Below, one piece after another: positions 16,982-26,303 of a stretch of DNA of 64,000 bases; positions within the stretch are counted from its first letter, which is position 1; each line of letters opens with the position of its first letter. Origin of the DNA: Lonepinella sp051851555 (GTDB lineage Bacteria; Pseudomonadota; Gammaproteobacteria; Enterobacterales; Pasteurellaceae); contig NZ_JBPDVH010000004.1 in assembly GCF_051851555.1 (NCBI RefSeq), positions 62,001-126,000 of the forward strand. The letters run 5' to 3'. Both the position numbers and the translations under genes were made by a program. The notes beneath the pieces were generated by a model. That model did not search any database and was not told where the DNA came from. It saw nothing but the letters and a program-made list of their open reading frames with translations.

Positions 16982-18631
16982 TTAGCGCCACGCCTTAAAC
17001 TGATTAATCAACCCATTAGTTGAGCTATCATGACTCGCCACTTTTTCGCCGTCTTTTAATTCAGGTAAAATACGGTTAGCAAGCTGTTTACCCAATTCCA
17101 CGCCCCATTGGTCGAAACTAAAGATATTGAAAATCACACCTTGTACAAAGATTTTATGCTCATACATGGCAATCAATGCCCCCAATGTGAATGGGGTAAT
17201 TTTTTGCACTAAAATTGAGTTGGTGGGTTTGTTACCTGTAAATACTTTAAATGGCACAATATCTGCGACATCAGCAAGATTCTTACCGGCTTTGACAAAT
17301 TCTGCTTCGACTTCTTGTTGGGTTTTACCAAACGCAAGAGCTTCCGTTTGAGCAAAGAAGTTAGAGAGTAATTTCTCGTGATGATCCGCTAATGGATTAT
17401 GAGTTTTAGCCGGAGCAATAAAATCACAAGGAATTAAACTGGTGCCTTGATGAATTAATTGATAGAACGCATGTTGACCATTGGTACCGGGTTCACCCCA
17501 AATAATTGGGCCAGTTTGGTAATTGGTGATCACTTTGCCATCACGTCCCACATATTTACCATTGGATTCCATATTACCTTGTTGGAAATACGCCGCGAAA
17601 CGGTGTAAATATTGGTCGTAAGGTAAAATTGCTTCGGTTTGTGCCCCTAAGAAACTGGTGTTCCATAAGCCGACTAAGGCCAATGTGGCAGGAATATTTT
17701 GCTCAATCGGTGCAGAGCGGAAATGTTTATCCATTTCATGGGCGCCAGATAATAAGGCTTCAAAGTTTTCAAAACCAATGGATAAGGCAATAGATAAACC
17801 GATCGCTGACCATAAAGAATAACGACCGCCTACCCAATCCCAGAAACCGAACATATTGTCAGTGTCAATACCGAATTTTGCCACTTCGGTTGCATTGGTA
17901 GAAAGTGCGGCGAAATGTTTTGCCACTTGGTTTTCATCTTTCGCTTGTGCTAAGAACCAGTCACGAGCCGATCCTGCATTGGTCATGGTTTCTTGCGTCG
18001 TGAATGTTTTAGAGGCGATTAAGAAAAGTGTGGTTTCGGGGTTCACTTTTTTCAAGGTCTCCGCAATATGCGTGCCGTCTACGTTAGACACAAAGTGCAT
18101 GGTTAAATGATTTTTATAGGGACGTAACGCTTCTGTGACCATATAAGGACCAAGATCTGAACCACCAATCCCGATATTCACCACATCTGTAATAGCTTTG
18201 CCAGTGTAACCTTTCCATTCGCCTGAAATCACACGTTGGCAGAAACCTTTCATTTTAGCAAGGACTTCGTTGACATCTGGCATAACATCTTTACCGTCCA
18301 CTAAAACTGGTGTGTTTGAACGGTTACGAAGTGCGGTGTGTAATACGGCACGATCTTCGGTACGGTTAATTTTTTCGCCTGTAAACATCGCTTCAATCGC
18401 AGTAGAAAGGGAACATTCTTCCGCTAATTGACGTAATAATTTCAGGGTATCTTGATTAATATTGTTTTTAGAATAATCCACTAAGATTTCATCATTAAAG
18501 GTTAATGAATAATCTGCAAAGCGGTTGGGTTCTTGTGCGAAAAGTTGTTGAATCGTGGTTTTAGCAAAAGTCGCTTTATGTTGCTCTAAGGCTTTCCACG
18601 CTGCGGTGGACGTTGGATTGATGTTTTTCAT
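16982..18631 (-). CDS. pgi: Glucose-6-phosphate isomerase
   Basis: The 549-residue glycolytic enzyme interconverts glucose-6-phosphate and fructose-6-phosphate. It shows DVVNIGIGGSDLGP, the signature FWDWVGGRYSLWSAIG, and GVELGKQLA near the C terminus, with the catalytic Glu-His-Lys residues in conserved surroundings (YFQQGNMESNGK, GEPGTNGQHAF). Length equals the E. coli protein (549). It is flanked by a terminator and a palindromic repeat, and so appears to be a single gene. An exact uptake signal lies at 18329-18337. Confidence 0.98.
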   Translation of the reverse strand: MKNINPTSTAAWKALEQHKATFAKTTIQQLFAQEPNRFADYSLTFNDEILVDYSKNNINQDTLKLLRQLAEECSLSTAIEAMFTGEKINRTEDRAVLHTALRNRSNTPVLVDGKDVMPDVNEVLAKMKGFCQRVISGEWKGYTGKAITDVVNIGIGGSDLGPYMVTEALRPYKNHLTMHFVSNVDGTHIAETLKKVNPETTLFLIASKTFTTQETMTNAGSARDWFLAQAKDENQVAKHFAALSTNATEVAKFGIDTDNMFGFWDWVGGRYSLWSAIGLSIALSIGFENFEALLSGAHEMDKHFRSAPIEQNIPATLALVGLWNTSFLGAQTEAILPYDQYLHRFAAYFQQGNMESNGKYVGRDGKVITNYQTGPIIWGEPGTNGQHAFYQLIHQGTSLIPCDFIAPAKTHNPLADHHEKLLSNFFAQTEALAFGKTQQEVEAEFVKAGKNLADVADIVPFKVFTGNKPTNSILVQKITPFTLGALIAMYEHKIFVQGVIFNIFSFDQWGVELGKQLANRILPELKDGEKVASHDSSTNGLINQFKAWR

Positions 18632-18663
18632 TGTAATTTCCTTTTTTAATGATTAATAATTCG

Positions 18664-18758
18664 TTCCCTCTCCCTCTGGGAGAGGGTTAGGGTGAGGGTT
18701 TAAACCATTTTAATATTATATTACCCTCACCCCTGCCCTCTCCCAGAGGGAGAGGGGG
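18664..18758. repeat. Paired palindromic repeat (CCCTCTCC.../GAGAGGG) between alr and pgi
   Basis: Two arms of about 36 bases (18664-18699 and 18723-18758) are inverted copies of one another, and each contains its own short palindrome (CCCTCTCCCTCTGGGAGAGGG type). The same element, with slight changes, occurs at 33799-33915. It is noncoding and resembles a small mobile or REP-like repeat, and may also act as a transcription end for alr. Confidence 0.8.
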
Positions 18759-18769
18759 TAATATTCTGA

Positions 18770-19846
18770 TTAATCGACATATTCTGTTAATACTCGTGGT
18801 GTCAATTTAGTCATTAATTCATAACTCAATATCCCCGACATGCTGGCAATTTCTTCAATAGGTAATTCGTTGCCCCATAAAATGACTTCATCACCCACTT
18901 GATCTTGACAATCAGCCCCCAGATCTACCGTCACCATATCCATGGAAACTCGTCCCACGATTGGCACTCGGCGACCGTTAATAAATACCGGTGTGCCTAC
19001 GGGAATATTGCGTGGATAACCATCACCATAACCAATCGCCACCACGCCAATTTTGGTGTCTTTTTCACTGACCCAAATACCCCCATACCCCACTGGTTCA
19101 CCGGCTTGATGCGTTCGCACAGCAATCAAGGAGGAGGTTAAAGTCATCACCGGTTTTAAGCCGTAAATGTCGGCCGGTGTATTGGTTGGCGACACGCCAT
19201 ACATAATAATCCCAGGGCGGATCCAATCTAAATGGGATTGTGGCCAAAATAAAATACCGCCTGATGCAGCAATGGTGCGTTCACCTTGTTTATGTTCGGT
19301 GGCTTGTAAAAAACGTTGTAATTGTAACTCGGTATAACCGCTTTCTAATTCGTCCGCACAGCTAAAATGGCTGACAAAACCGATTTGTGGTTGCACATTT
19401 TGACATTGTTGCAATTCATCATAGAAATAATCCACTTCATCTAAATGCACGCCCAAACGGTGCATACCAGTATCAATTTTTAACCAGACCTTAATCGGAT
19501 TAGGTAAATCCGCTTGTTGTAATGCACTTAATTGTTGCTGATTATGCACGACGGTTTGAATATTATTCACCGCAATAATCGGCAAATCGGTAGCGGAAAA
19601 AAAGCCTTCTAACAATAAAATCGGTTTAATAATCCCATTAGAACGTAAGGTTAAGGCTTCTTCTAAACGAGCGACGCCAAAACCATCAACACTTTCTTCT
19701 ACGGCTCGAGCGACAAATTCAACCCCATGCCCATAGGCATTGGCTTTCACCACGGCAATTAACTTACTGTGCGGTGCTTTTTGTTTAATTTTTTGAATGT
19801 TATGTTTCAGTGCAACTGAACTAATTTTTACGGTGGCTGGTTTCAT
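18770..19846 (-). CDS. alr: Alanine racemase
   Basis: The 358-residue PLP enzyme converts L- to D-alanine for peptidoglycan. The PLP-binding lysine is in AVVKANAYGHG, and the C-terminal domain has the tyrosine-bearing IGYGDGYPR and GRVSMDMVTVDLG motifs. Length is normal. It lies 9 bases after dnaB, the same dnaB-alr order as in E. coli and H. influenzae, so it is probably co-transcribed with dnaB. Confidence 0.97.
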   Translation of the reverse strand: MKPATVKISSVALKHNIQKIKQKAPHSKLIAVVKANAYGHGVEFVARAVEESVDGFGVARLEEALTLRSNGIIKPILLLEGFFSATDLPIIAVNNIQTVVHNQQQLSALQQADLPNPIKVWLKIDTGMHRLGVHLDEVDYFYDELQQCQNVQPQIGFVSHFSCADELESGYTELQLQRFLQATEHKQGERTIAASGGILFWPQSHLDWIRPGIIMYGVSPTNTPADIYGLKPVMTLTSSLIAVRTHQAGEPVGYGGIWVSEKDTKIGVVAIGYGDGYPRNIPVGTPVFINGRRVPIVGRVSMDMVTVDLGADCQDQVGDEVILWGNELPIEEIASMSGILSYELMTKLTPRVLTEYVD

Positions 19847-19855
19847 TTTTTCTTC

Positions 19856-21250
19856 TTAATCTTCATCATCAAGTTTATGTGCGGCATTATCAAAGCGTGA
19901 AAAATCCCCTTGGAATATCAACGGAACACGCCCGATTGGGCCATTACGGTGCTTACCAATCACAATCTCGGCTTTATTCTTGTTTTCTTCCGTTGGATTA
20001 TAAACTTCATCACGATAAATAAACATAATTAAATCCGCATCTTGCTCAATAGATCCTGATTCACGTAAATCTGAATTCACAGGCCGTTTATTCGGACGAT
20101 TTTCTAAGGTTCGGTTAAGCTGCGCCAAGGCCATTACTGGCACTTCTAATTCTTTAGCAAGCGCTTTCAAAGAACGAGAAATTTCAGCAATCTCCAAAGT
20201 ACGGTTATTGTCAAAACCGGGGGCTCGCATTAATTGTAAATAATCCACCATAATCAGGCTCAATCCGCCATTCTCACGATATATTCGTCTAGCACGGGAA
20301 CGCAATTCTGTCGGCGTCAACCCAGAGGAATCATCAATAAACATATTGGGGGTTCTGGTGAAAAGTCCCATTGCGGACGACAGACTCGCCCAATCCCTAT
20401 CAGCCTCAACTTTACCTGTCATAATCGACTTCAAACTCACCCTTGATAAAGAGGCTAAAGAACGCATCATAATACTTTCTGCAGGCATTTCCAAGCTGAA
20501 CACTAACACGGGTTTTTCATTTTCTAATGCGACTTTCTCACAAATATTCATGGCAAAAGTCGTTTTTCCCATGGAGGGACGCGCCGCCACAATGATCAAA
20601 TCGGATTTCTGTAAACCTGATGTGATGTGATCTAAATCAATAAACCCTGTCGACACGCCCGTTAAACCATTGTTTTTCATATTTCTCAACATTTCAATGC
20701 GATCAATGGTACGTCCCAAAATCGGCAACACATTTTCTGGCCCTTCGTTTTCAGAGGTGCGTTTTTCCGCAATTTGAAACACTTCTCGCTCGGCCTGATC
20801 AAGAATATCTTTGACATCTTTGCCTTTCGGTTGATAGGCCATCTGAGCAATATTATTCCCCACGCCAATCAGTTCACGCAAAATGGCTTTTTCTCGCACG
20901 ATCTCCGCATAAGCATTCACATTCGCTGCACTTGGCGTATTTTTAGATAATTCAGCCAAATAAGCAAACCCACCCACTTCATCAATGACCCCTCGATCTT
21001 TCAAGGATTTATCTAAGGTAATCAAATCAATCGGTGAATTCTGACGAGCCAACATGTCCATTTCACGGAAAATAAAACGATGTGCTGCCGTATAAAAATC
21101 ATCCGCTACCACACGCTCAATCACATTTTCCCAATGCTGATTATTCAACATCACCGCCCCTAACACCGCCTGTTCCGCCTCAATGGAATGCGGCGGAATA
21201 TTGGCTTGCTCTAGCGTTTGCTCTCGTGTGGACGTCGGTTTCTTGGCCAT
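19856..21250 (-). CDS. dnaB: Replicative DNA helicase DnaB
   Basis: The 464-residue hexameric helicase unwinds DNA at the replication fork. It has an N-terminal primase-interaction domain (PPHSIEAEQAVLGA), and the RecA-like domain has Walker A ARPSMGKTT, Walker B SLIMVDYLQL, and the arginine-finger region near LRESGSIEQDAD. No intein or insertion is present. Nearby alr is downstream. The upstream 220 bases hold the promoter region and uptake-signal copies. Confidence 0.98.
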   Translation of the reverse strand: MAKKPTSTREQTLEQANIPPHSIEAEQAVLGAVMLNNQHWENVIERVVADDFYTAAHRFIFREMDMLARQNSPIDLITLDKSLKDRGVIDEVGGFAYLAELSKNTPSAANVNAYAEIVREKAILRELIGVGNNIAQMAYQPKGKDVKDILDQAEREVFQIAEKRTSENEGPENVLPILGRTIDRIEMLRNMKNNGLTGVSTGFIDLDHITSGLQKSDLIIVAARPSMGKTTFAMNICEKVALENEKPVLVFSLEMPAESIMMRSLASLSRVSLKSIMTGKVEADRDWASLSSAMGLFTRTPNMFIDDSSGLTPTELRSRARRIYRENGGLSLIMVDYLQLMRAPGFDNNRTLEIAEISRSLKALAKELEVPVMALAQLNRTLENRPNKRPVNSDLRESGSIEQDADLIMFIYRDEVYNPTEENKNKAEIVIGKHRNGPIGRVPLIFQGDFSRFDNAAHKLDDED

Positions 21251-21421
21251 AAAATCTATCTCAAAAATAATAAAATTTTTCGTATATCATATACCAAATT
21301 CACTATTTTTTTAAGGGAAAAGTGCGGTTTAAATAAGGGAATTTTTTTATCTAGTTGGAAAGGTTAAAAATCTGGTATAATCAAATTATAAACAATAATG
21401 GCTAAATGCCCAAAAACAAAA

Positions 21422-21460
21422 AAGTGCGGTGAAAAAACTCTTATTTTTTCCACCGCACTT
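21422..21460 (-). terminator. Intrinsic terminator of aroG formed by inverted uptake signals
   Basis: Arms AAGTGCGGTG-AAAAAA and TTTTTTC-CACCGCACTT (21422-21460) form a long stem just beyond the aroG stop codon. The T-rich part lies in the stem and flank, so termination efficiency is uncertain, but the arrangement repeats that after lysS, gltA and sucD. Confidence 0.75.
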
Positions 21461-21477
21461 CTATCTCACTGAATAAA

Positions 21478-22557
21478 TTACCCTTTTCTTCTTTCCTCAA
21501 CCGCCTCTGCAAGCTGTTGCAACAAGATTTCGGTGTCTTCCCAACCGATACAAGCATCGGTGATACTTTGCCCGTAAGTGAGTGGTTTATTCGGAACTAA
21601 ATCTTGACGACCTTCTACTAAGTGGCTTTCTACCATCACACCAAAAATCTGTTTTGAGCCTTGGGCTAATTGGTCGCTGATAGATTGGCATACGTCCATT
21701 TGACGTTTAAATTGCTTGCTGCTGTTGGCATGGCTGAAATCCACCATAACGTGACCAATATGTCCTGTTTTTTCAATATCGGTACAGACTTTGGCAATGC
21801 TTTCTGCGTCATAATTGGTGGCTTTATCGCCACCACGTAAGATAATATGGCAATCCTGATTACCTTTGGTAGAGACAATAGCGGAATGGCCGAATTTTGT
21901 CACCGATAAGAAATGGTGTGTTGCCTCTGCGGATCCAATGGCATCAAGGGCAATTTTTACGCCGCCGTTGGTGGCATTTTTAAAGCCCACAGGGCAAGAC
22001 AAGCCAGACGCTAATTCACGGTGAACTTGCGATTCAGTGGTTCTTGCACCAATCGCTCCCCAACTCATTAAATCCGCCACATACTGCGGCGTGATCATAT
22101 CTAAAAATTCGCCAGCGGTCGGCAAGCCTAAATCATTAATATCGGCTAATAATTTACGTGCTAGACGCAAACCGTCATTTAACGCATAACTGTCGTTTAA
22201 ATACGGATCGTTAATCAACCCTTTCCAACCTACTGTCGTACGAGGCTTTTCAAAATATACACGCATGATAATTTGTAAATTATTTTGATATTTATCACGC
22301 AATGGTTTTAAACGTTGAGCATATTCCATTGCTGCTTTTGGATCATGAATCGAACAAGGGCCAATAACCACTAACAAGCGATCATCTTCACCATGAATAA
22401 TATTATGTGCTTCAGAACGTGCCGTTTTCACTGTTTCAACGGCAATCTCACTAGCTGGATATTTTTCTAATAACGCAACTGGGGGTAATAATTGTTCAAT
22501 TTTACCAATACGAGTATCGTCATTCGCAATACGAATTTCATTTTTACTTTTTACCAT
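21478..22557 (-). CDS. aroG: 3-deoxy-7-phosphoheptulonate (DAHP) synthase
   Basis: The 359-residue type I aldolase condenses phosphoenolpyruvate and erythrose-4-phosphate, the entry to the shikimate pathway. VIGPCSIHDPKAAMEYA, the LPTAGEFLDMITPQY segment, ARTTESQVHRELASG and the metal-binding VMVDFSHANSSK are all present. The isozyme (Phe-, Tyr- or Trp-sensitive) is not certain from sequence. A TrpR-like operator upstream would suggest control by tryptophan. It is a single gene with its own terminator. Confidence 0.95.
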   Translation of the reverse strand: MVKSKNEIRIANDDTRIGKIEQLLPPVALLEKYPASEIAVETVKTARSEAHNIIHGEDDRLLVVIGPCSIHDPKAAMEYAQRLKPLRDKYQNNLQIIMRVYFEKPRTTVGWKGLINDPYLNDSYALNDGLRLARKLLADINDLGLPTAGEFLDMITPQYVADLMSWGAIGARTTESQVHRELASGLSCPVGFKNATNGGVKIALDAIGSAEATHHFLSVTKFGHSAIVSTKGNQDCHIILRGGDKATNYDAESIAKVCTDIEKTGHIGHVMVDFSHANSSKQFKRQMDVCQSISDQLAQGSKQIFGVMVESHLVEGRQDLVPNKPLTYGQSITDACIGWEDTEILLQQLAEAVEERRKG

Positions 22558-22595
22558 AATTCATCACTCTCATAAAATCAATAAAACACTTTCCG

Positions 22596-22650
22596 TGTAA
22601 ACATGCTGTTAATGTAGCATTAATCTCTGCACTAGTAAACTAGTACAATG
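22596..22650 (-). promoter_or_regulatory. TrpR-like operator and promoter of aroG
   Basis: The near-palindrome TGTACTAGTTTACTAGTGCA (22628-22647, minus strand) closely matches the TrpR operator core ACTAGTTAACTAGT. Overlapping it, TTTACT and TACATT at 17-base spacing form a plausible -35/-10 pair. Binding there would block polymerase. Confidence 0.72.
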
Positions 22651-22658
22651 CAATTATT

Positions 22659-23897
22659 TTAATAACTGCTTAATACTTGAGCAGGTTGTAATTTTGCAGC
22701 TCGATTGGCTGGGTAAAGACTTGCCAATAAACTCAATAATAATGCTGAAACCAACACGAATAGCACATCTTGCCAATGTAATTCTGTTGGTAAGAAATCC
22801 ACAAAGTAAATGCCGTCAGACAATAATTTTCGTCCAATCAGGCTTTCTAAACCTTGAATAAGTGCGGTTAAATTTAAGGCTAAAAATACCCCTAACACAA
22901 TGCCGATTAAACAGCCTTTCATGCCTGCTTGTAAGCCATACCAGACAAAAATGCGTTTAATAAAGGCGTTGTTTGCCCCTAATGTTCGCATAATCGCAAT
23001 ATCGCCCGCTTTGTCTTTCACCGCCATAATCAGCGTGGAAATAATATTAAAGCAGGCTACCCCAATCACTAGCACCATGGCAATATACATGATGGTACGG
23101 ATCAGTTGAATATCACGGTACATATAGCCGAATTTGCTCACCCAAGTTTGTAAATTGAGTAATTGTGGATAGCTGTTTAACGCAGAAAAATCCAAGCTAT
23201 TCATGTTAAACGGATCCGCCACTTTCAGATCGGCACCTGAAATTTGATTGGCATTGTAGTCTAAATATTGTTGTGCTTGGGCTAACGGCATGAGGGCATA
23301 ACTATGATCAAGTTGACCGTCTAAACGTAAAATTCCCGACACCTGAATCCGCTCACGACTTGATTGTGCCATGTCTTCACCATTATTTTGCGAAATCAGC
23401 AATGTCACCCAATCGCCTGTTTGTACCTCTAACTCTTTGGCAATGCCGTAGCCTAATACTAAGCCTGAATGATGAGAGAACGATTGCCACGCTTGATCGA
23501 GAACAAAATCCCCTAGTCGGCTGACCGTATCTTGTGCTGTTTTGTCCACGCCTTTCACTTGCACCACTTTCATTTTTGCCCCATTTTCCACTAAAGCAGT
23601 AAAACTGACAAAAGGCGATACGCCTTGAATATTGGGTACTTGTTGCAAGGTGCTGACTAATTGTTGTTTGTCAGTTATGGGCTGATTTTCCGCCGATATA
23701 ATTTCAGCATGAGGAACAACGGCTAAAATACGGTTATTCAGTTCTCGCTCAAACCCATTCATGGCACTCAATCCCACGATCAATACCGCCACGCCCAATG
23801 CAATGCCGAGTGTAGAGAAAAATGCAATCAGGGAAACCAAATGATTTTTTTGCTTGGCTCGTTGGTAACGCCAACTAATTAAGAATGCGGTATTCAT
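22659..23897 (-). CDS. lolE: Lipoprotein-releasing ABC transporter permease LolE
   Basis: The 412-residue inner-membrane subunit of LolCDE extracts outer-membrane lipoproteins from the inner membrane and hands them to LolA. It has four helices in the MacB/FtsX arrangement, one N-terminal (residues about 20-45) and three C-terminal, around a large periplasmic domain. The N-terminal LALGVAVLIVGLSAMNGFERELNNRIL-type segment is typical of LolE rather than LolC. It follows lolD by 3 bases. Confidence 0.93.
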   Translation of the reverse strand: MNTAFLISWRYQRAKQKNHLVSLIAFFSTLGIALGVAVLIVGLSAMNGFERELNNRILAVVPHAEIISAENQPITDKQQLVSTLQQVPNIQGVSPFVSFTALVENGAKMKVVQVKGVDKTAQDTVSRLGDFVLDQAWQSFSHHSGLVLGYGIAKELEVQTGDWVTLLISQNNGEDMAQSSRERIQVSGILRLDGQLDHSYALMPLAQAQQYLDYNANQISGADLKVADPFNMNSLDFSALNSYPQLLNLQTWVSKFGYMYRDIQLIRTIMYIAMVLVIGVACFNIISTLIMAVKDKAGDIAIMRTLGANNAFIKRIFVWYGLQAGMKGCLIGIVLGVFLALNLTALIQGLESLIGRKLLSDGIYFVDFLPTELHWQDVLFVLVSALLLSLLASLYPANRAAKLQPAQVLSSY

Positions 23898-23900
23898 CGC

Positions 23901-24584
23901 CTACTCCGCTCGCAATACGCCGTCTTGCATAATCATGCGACGTTGTAATTTTTCTGCCAAATGCAAATCGTGCGTGACCAATAAAAAGGCGATGCCCTGT
24001 TCTTGATTAAGTCGTTGAATTAACTCAAAAATACTTTCGGTGGTAGCTCGGTCTAAATTCCCTGTTGGTTCGTCCGCCAATACCAACGCTGGATTATTGA
24101 CTAACGCCCTTGCAATCGCCACACGCTGACGTTCACCGCCTGATAAGGCTGACGGTTTGTGAGAAATGCGGTGCGAAAGTCCAACAGATTTTAAGATCTT
24201 TTCCGCCCGATCTTTAGCTTCGGTTTTGTTTTGATTGCCGATTAACATTGGCATCATCACGTTTTCAAGTGCGGTGAAATCCGCCATTAAATGATGAAAT
24301 TGATACACAAAACCGAGATATTGATTACGTAATTTGGCTAATTCATCGCTACTTGCTTTTTGTAGCGATTGCCCTTTGATAAACACTTCGCCTGTGGTCG
24401 GTTGATCCAGTCCGCCGAGGGTGTGAAGCAGGGTACTTTTGCCCGAACCTGATGAGCCGACAATGGCGACCAGTTCTTTTTCGTTAAGGGCGAAATTGAT
24501 GTCATTGAGGACTTGGGTTTTGGTTTCGCCGTCGTGGTAGTGTTTGGTGATGTTTTTGCAGGTTAATAATGTTTCATTGTTCAT
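23901..24584 (-). CDS. lolD: Lipoprotein-releasing ABC transporter ATPase LolD
   Basis: The 227-residue ATPase powers LolCDE. It has Walker A GSSGSGKST, the LolD-specific FVYQFHHLMADFTALENVMMP segment, the LSGGERQR signature, and Walker B ALVLADEPTGNLD. Length is standard. It is separated from lolC by about 510 bases of palindromic noncoding DNA, unlike the tight lolCDE operon of E. coli, so lolDE may need its own promoter or depend on read-through. Confidence 0.96.
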   Translation of the reverse strand: MNNETLLTCKNITKHYHDGETKTQVLNDINFALNEKELVAIVGSSGSGKSTLLHTLGGLDQPTTGEVFIKGQSLQKASSDELAKLRNQYLGFVYQFHHLMADFTALENVMMPMLIGNQNKTEAKDRAEKILKSVGLSHRISHKPSALSGGERQRVAIARALVNNPALVLADEPTGNLDRATTESIFELIQRLNQEQGIAFLLVTHDLHLAEKLQRRMIMQDGVLRAE

Positions 24585-24624
24585 TTTATATTCTTTAAAT
24601 TATTGGTTTATTAAAATCGTATTT

Positions 24625-25090
24625 CGCCGATGGCGACTTACTTTTTCTTTGCTTGTGCAAAGCAAAAGTAAGCAAAAAGAAAGCACACCCCGATTTTGCC
24701 TTGTTTCCTGAAAATCATTAAATTTGCTTAACGGAAAAGTTGTAAACTCGCTTCGCTCAAACAGTACAACTTTTCCTACAAATTTAATGATTTTCAGGCG
24801 GCAAAGACGGGGCCCCCATAATTAACAAAACCAAGTGCGGTGAAAAAATTAAAACTTTTCATAAATACACCACACTTTTAATCATGCTCGGTTAAAAAAT
24901 CGGGGCCCCATCTGAACCGCCTTTGCGACTTGGCATTTTTAGCTAAATTTTGCATGTCTGAGCGAAGCGAGTTCAAAATTTAGCGTGAAGAAAATGCCAA
25001 ACGAGCAAAGAAAAGCGGTGAAGTTGGGGTGTGCTTTTCTTTGCCTACTTTCTTTTGCACAAGCAAAAGAAAGTACGGTCGCCATCGGCG
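24625..25090. repeat. Nested inverted-repeat element between lolC and lolD
   Basis: This gene-free stretch has outer arms of about 65 bases (24625-24691 and 25026-25090) that are imperfect inverted copies. Inside are two further hairpins: 24707-24726 with 24779-24798, enclosing 24733-24744 with 24765-24776; and 24932-24952 with 24974-24998. Their loops hold CTCGCTTCGCTC and its complement GAGCGAAGCGAG. A GGGGCCCC core appears on both sides (about 24809-24816 and 24902-24909), and one uptake signal lies at 24833-24841. No protein-coding frame in it is credible. It resembles a composite noncoding mobile repeat. Confidence 0.82.
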
Positions 25091-25097
25091 AAACCGA

Positions 25098-26303
25098 TTA
25101 TTCATACCGCAGAGCCTCGGCAGGCTCCACCCGACTCGCCCGATACGCCGGATAAACCGTCGATACCAACGACAATCCCAACGAAAACACCACAATCACC
25201 GCAATCTGCCATAGATTAATCTCGGTCGGTAAATAAATACCCACAGGGTTAATAGCATTAACAATATCGCCTAAATACAGAGTGATCAACACGCCTAACA
25301 CGGCACCGATCAAGGTTCCCACTAATCCCACAAAAAAACCTTGTAGAATAAAAATCCACCGCACTTGTTTTTTAGTTAAGCCTTGGGTTTGTAAAATTGC
25401 AATTTCACCCTGTTTATCCACCACCATTAAACTCAATGAGGTAATAATATTGCTCACCGCCACCACGATAATTAAGCTAATTAATAAGCCCATCATATTT
25501 TTTTCCATGCGTACCGCTTGAAAAAATTCGCCTTTTTGACTTCGCCAATCATCAATTTTCCATTGATCTTCGGGGAAAATTTGGGTAAGTTCAGTGATTT
25601 GAAAAGGATCTTTCAGAAATAATCGTACGCCTTGTGCATTTTCAGGTCTAATTCGCATTAAACGCCCAATATCCGCTAAGTTTGCAAAGGTTTCATAACC
25701 CGATGCCTCATTCGTGGCAAAATAAATCTCACTCACGGTGAACAAGCGTTGCATAGGGATTCGACCTAAAGGCGTATATTGGCTATTTTCTGTTAACATT
25801 AGGCGAATTTTGTCACCCACTTGCACGTCTAATTTTTGAGCTAATTGTGAACCAATAATTAATTTAAATTCACCGGTTGGCAATAAATGATCTAATTTGC
25901 CTTGATCTAAATAGTCTAATAAATGATCATCACTCGGCTGTTTCACCCCAATCACTTGACCTGCACTCACACCGTTTGCCGTTTGATAAATAGCTTTTGT
26001 GCTATTAATCAACGTCACACCGTTTATCACATTCTGTTGACTTAAATCAGGCAATTCCGATTGAAATTGTGCAGTGGAAAAATGCCCATTTTTTTTCATC
26101 ACAATAGCATGGGGTAAGCTGGATAAAACTTGGCGTTTTTGATGTTGTTCTAATCCGTTCATCACCGATAAAACAATAATCAACGCCATCACGCCAAGCA
26201 CAATACCACTACTGGCAAGGTTAGTCACTAATCGTCCAAAACGATCCGCACTTTTGGCTCGCCAGTAACGTAAGGCAATAAATGCTGAAATGCCTAAGCT
26301 CAT
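25098..26303 (-). CDS. lolC: Lipoprotein-releasing ABC transporter permease LolC
   Basis: The 401-residue permease is the second membrane subunit of LolCDE, with one N-terminal and three C-terminal helices around a periplasmic domain that recruits LolA. The N-terminal stretch RFGRLVTNLASSGIVLGVMA and VMNGLEQHQKRQVLSSLPH distinguish it from LolE in the same window. The ATG overlaps the stop codon of the dehydrogenase gene (TAATG). Downstream lies the nested repeat, then lolD and lolE. Confidence 0.92.
   Translation of the reverse strand: MSLGISAFIALRYWRAKSADRFGRLVTNLASSGIVLGVMALIIVLSVMNGLEQHQKRQVLSSLPHAIVMKKNGHFSTAQFQSELPDLSQQNVINGVTLINSTKAIYQTANGVSAGQVIGVKQPSDDHLLDYLDQGKLDHLLPTGEFKLIIGSQLAQKLDVQVGDKIRLMLTENSQYTPLGRIPMQRLFTVSEIYFATNEASGYETFANLADIGRLMRIRPENAQGVRLFLKDPFQITELTQIFPEDQWKIDDWRSQKGEFFQAVRMEKNMMGLLISLIIVVAVSNIITSLSLMVVDKQGEIAILQTQGLTKKQVRWIFILQGFFVGLVGTLIGAVLGVLITLYLGDIVNAINPVGIYLPTEINLWQIAVIVVFSLGLSLVSTVYPAYRASRVEPAEALRYE

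Noticed and set aside
24980..25195. Short Arg/Trp-rich frames within the repeat between lolC and lolD
   Set aside because: They are low-complexity translations of the inverted repeat and of the lolC end, without start signals.
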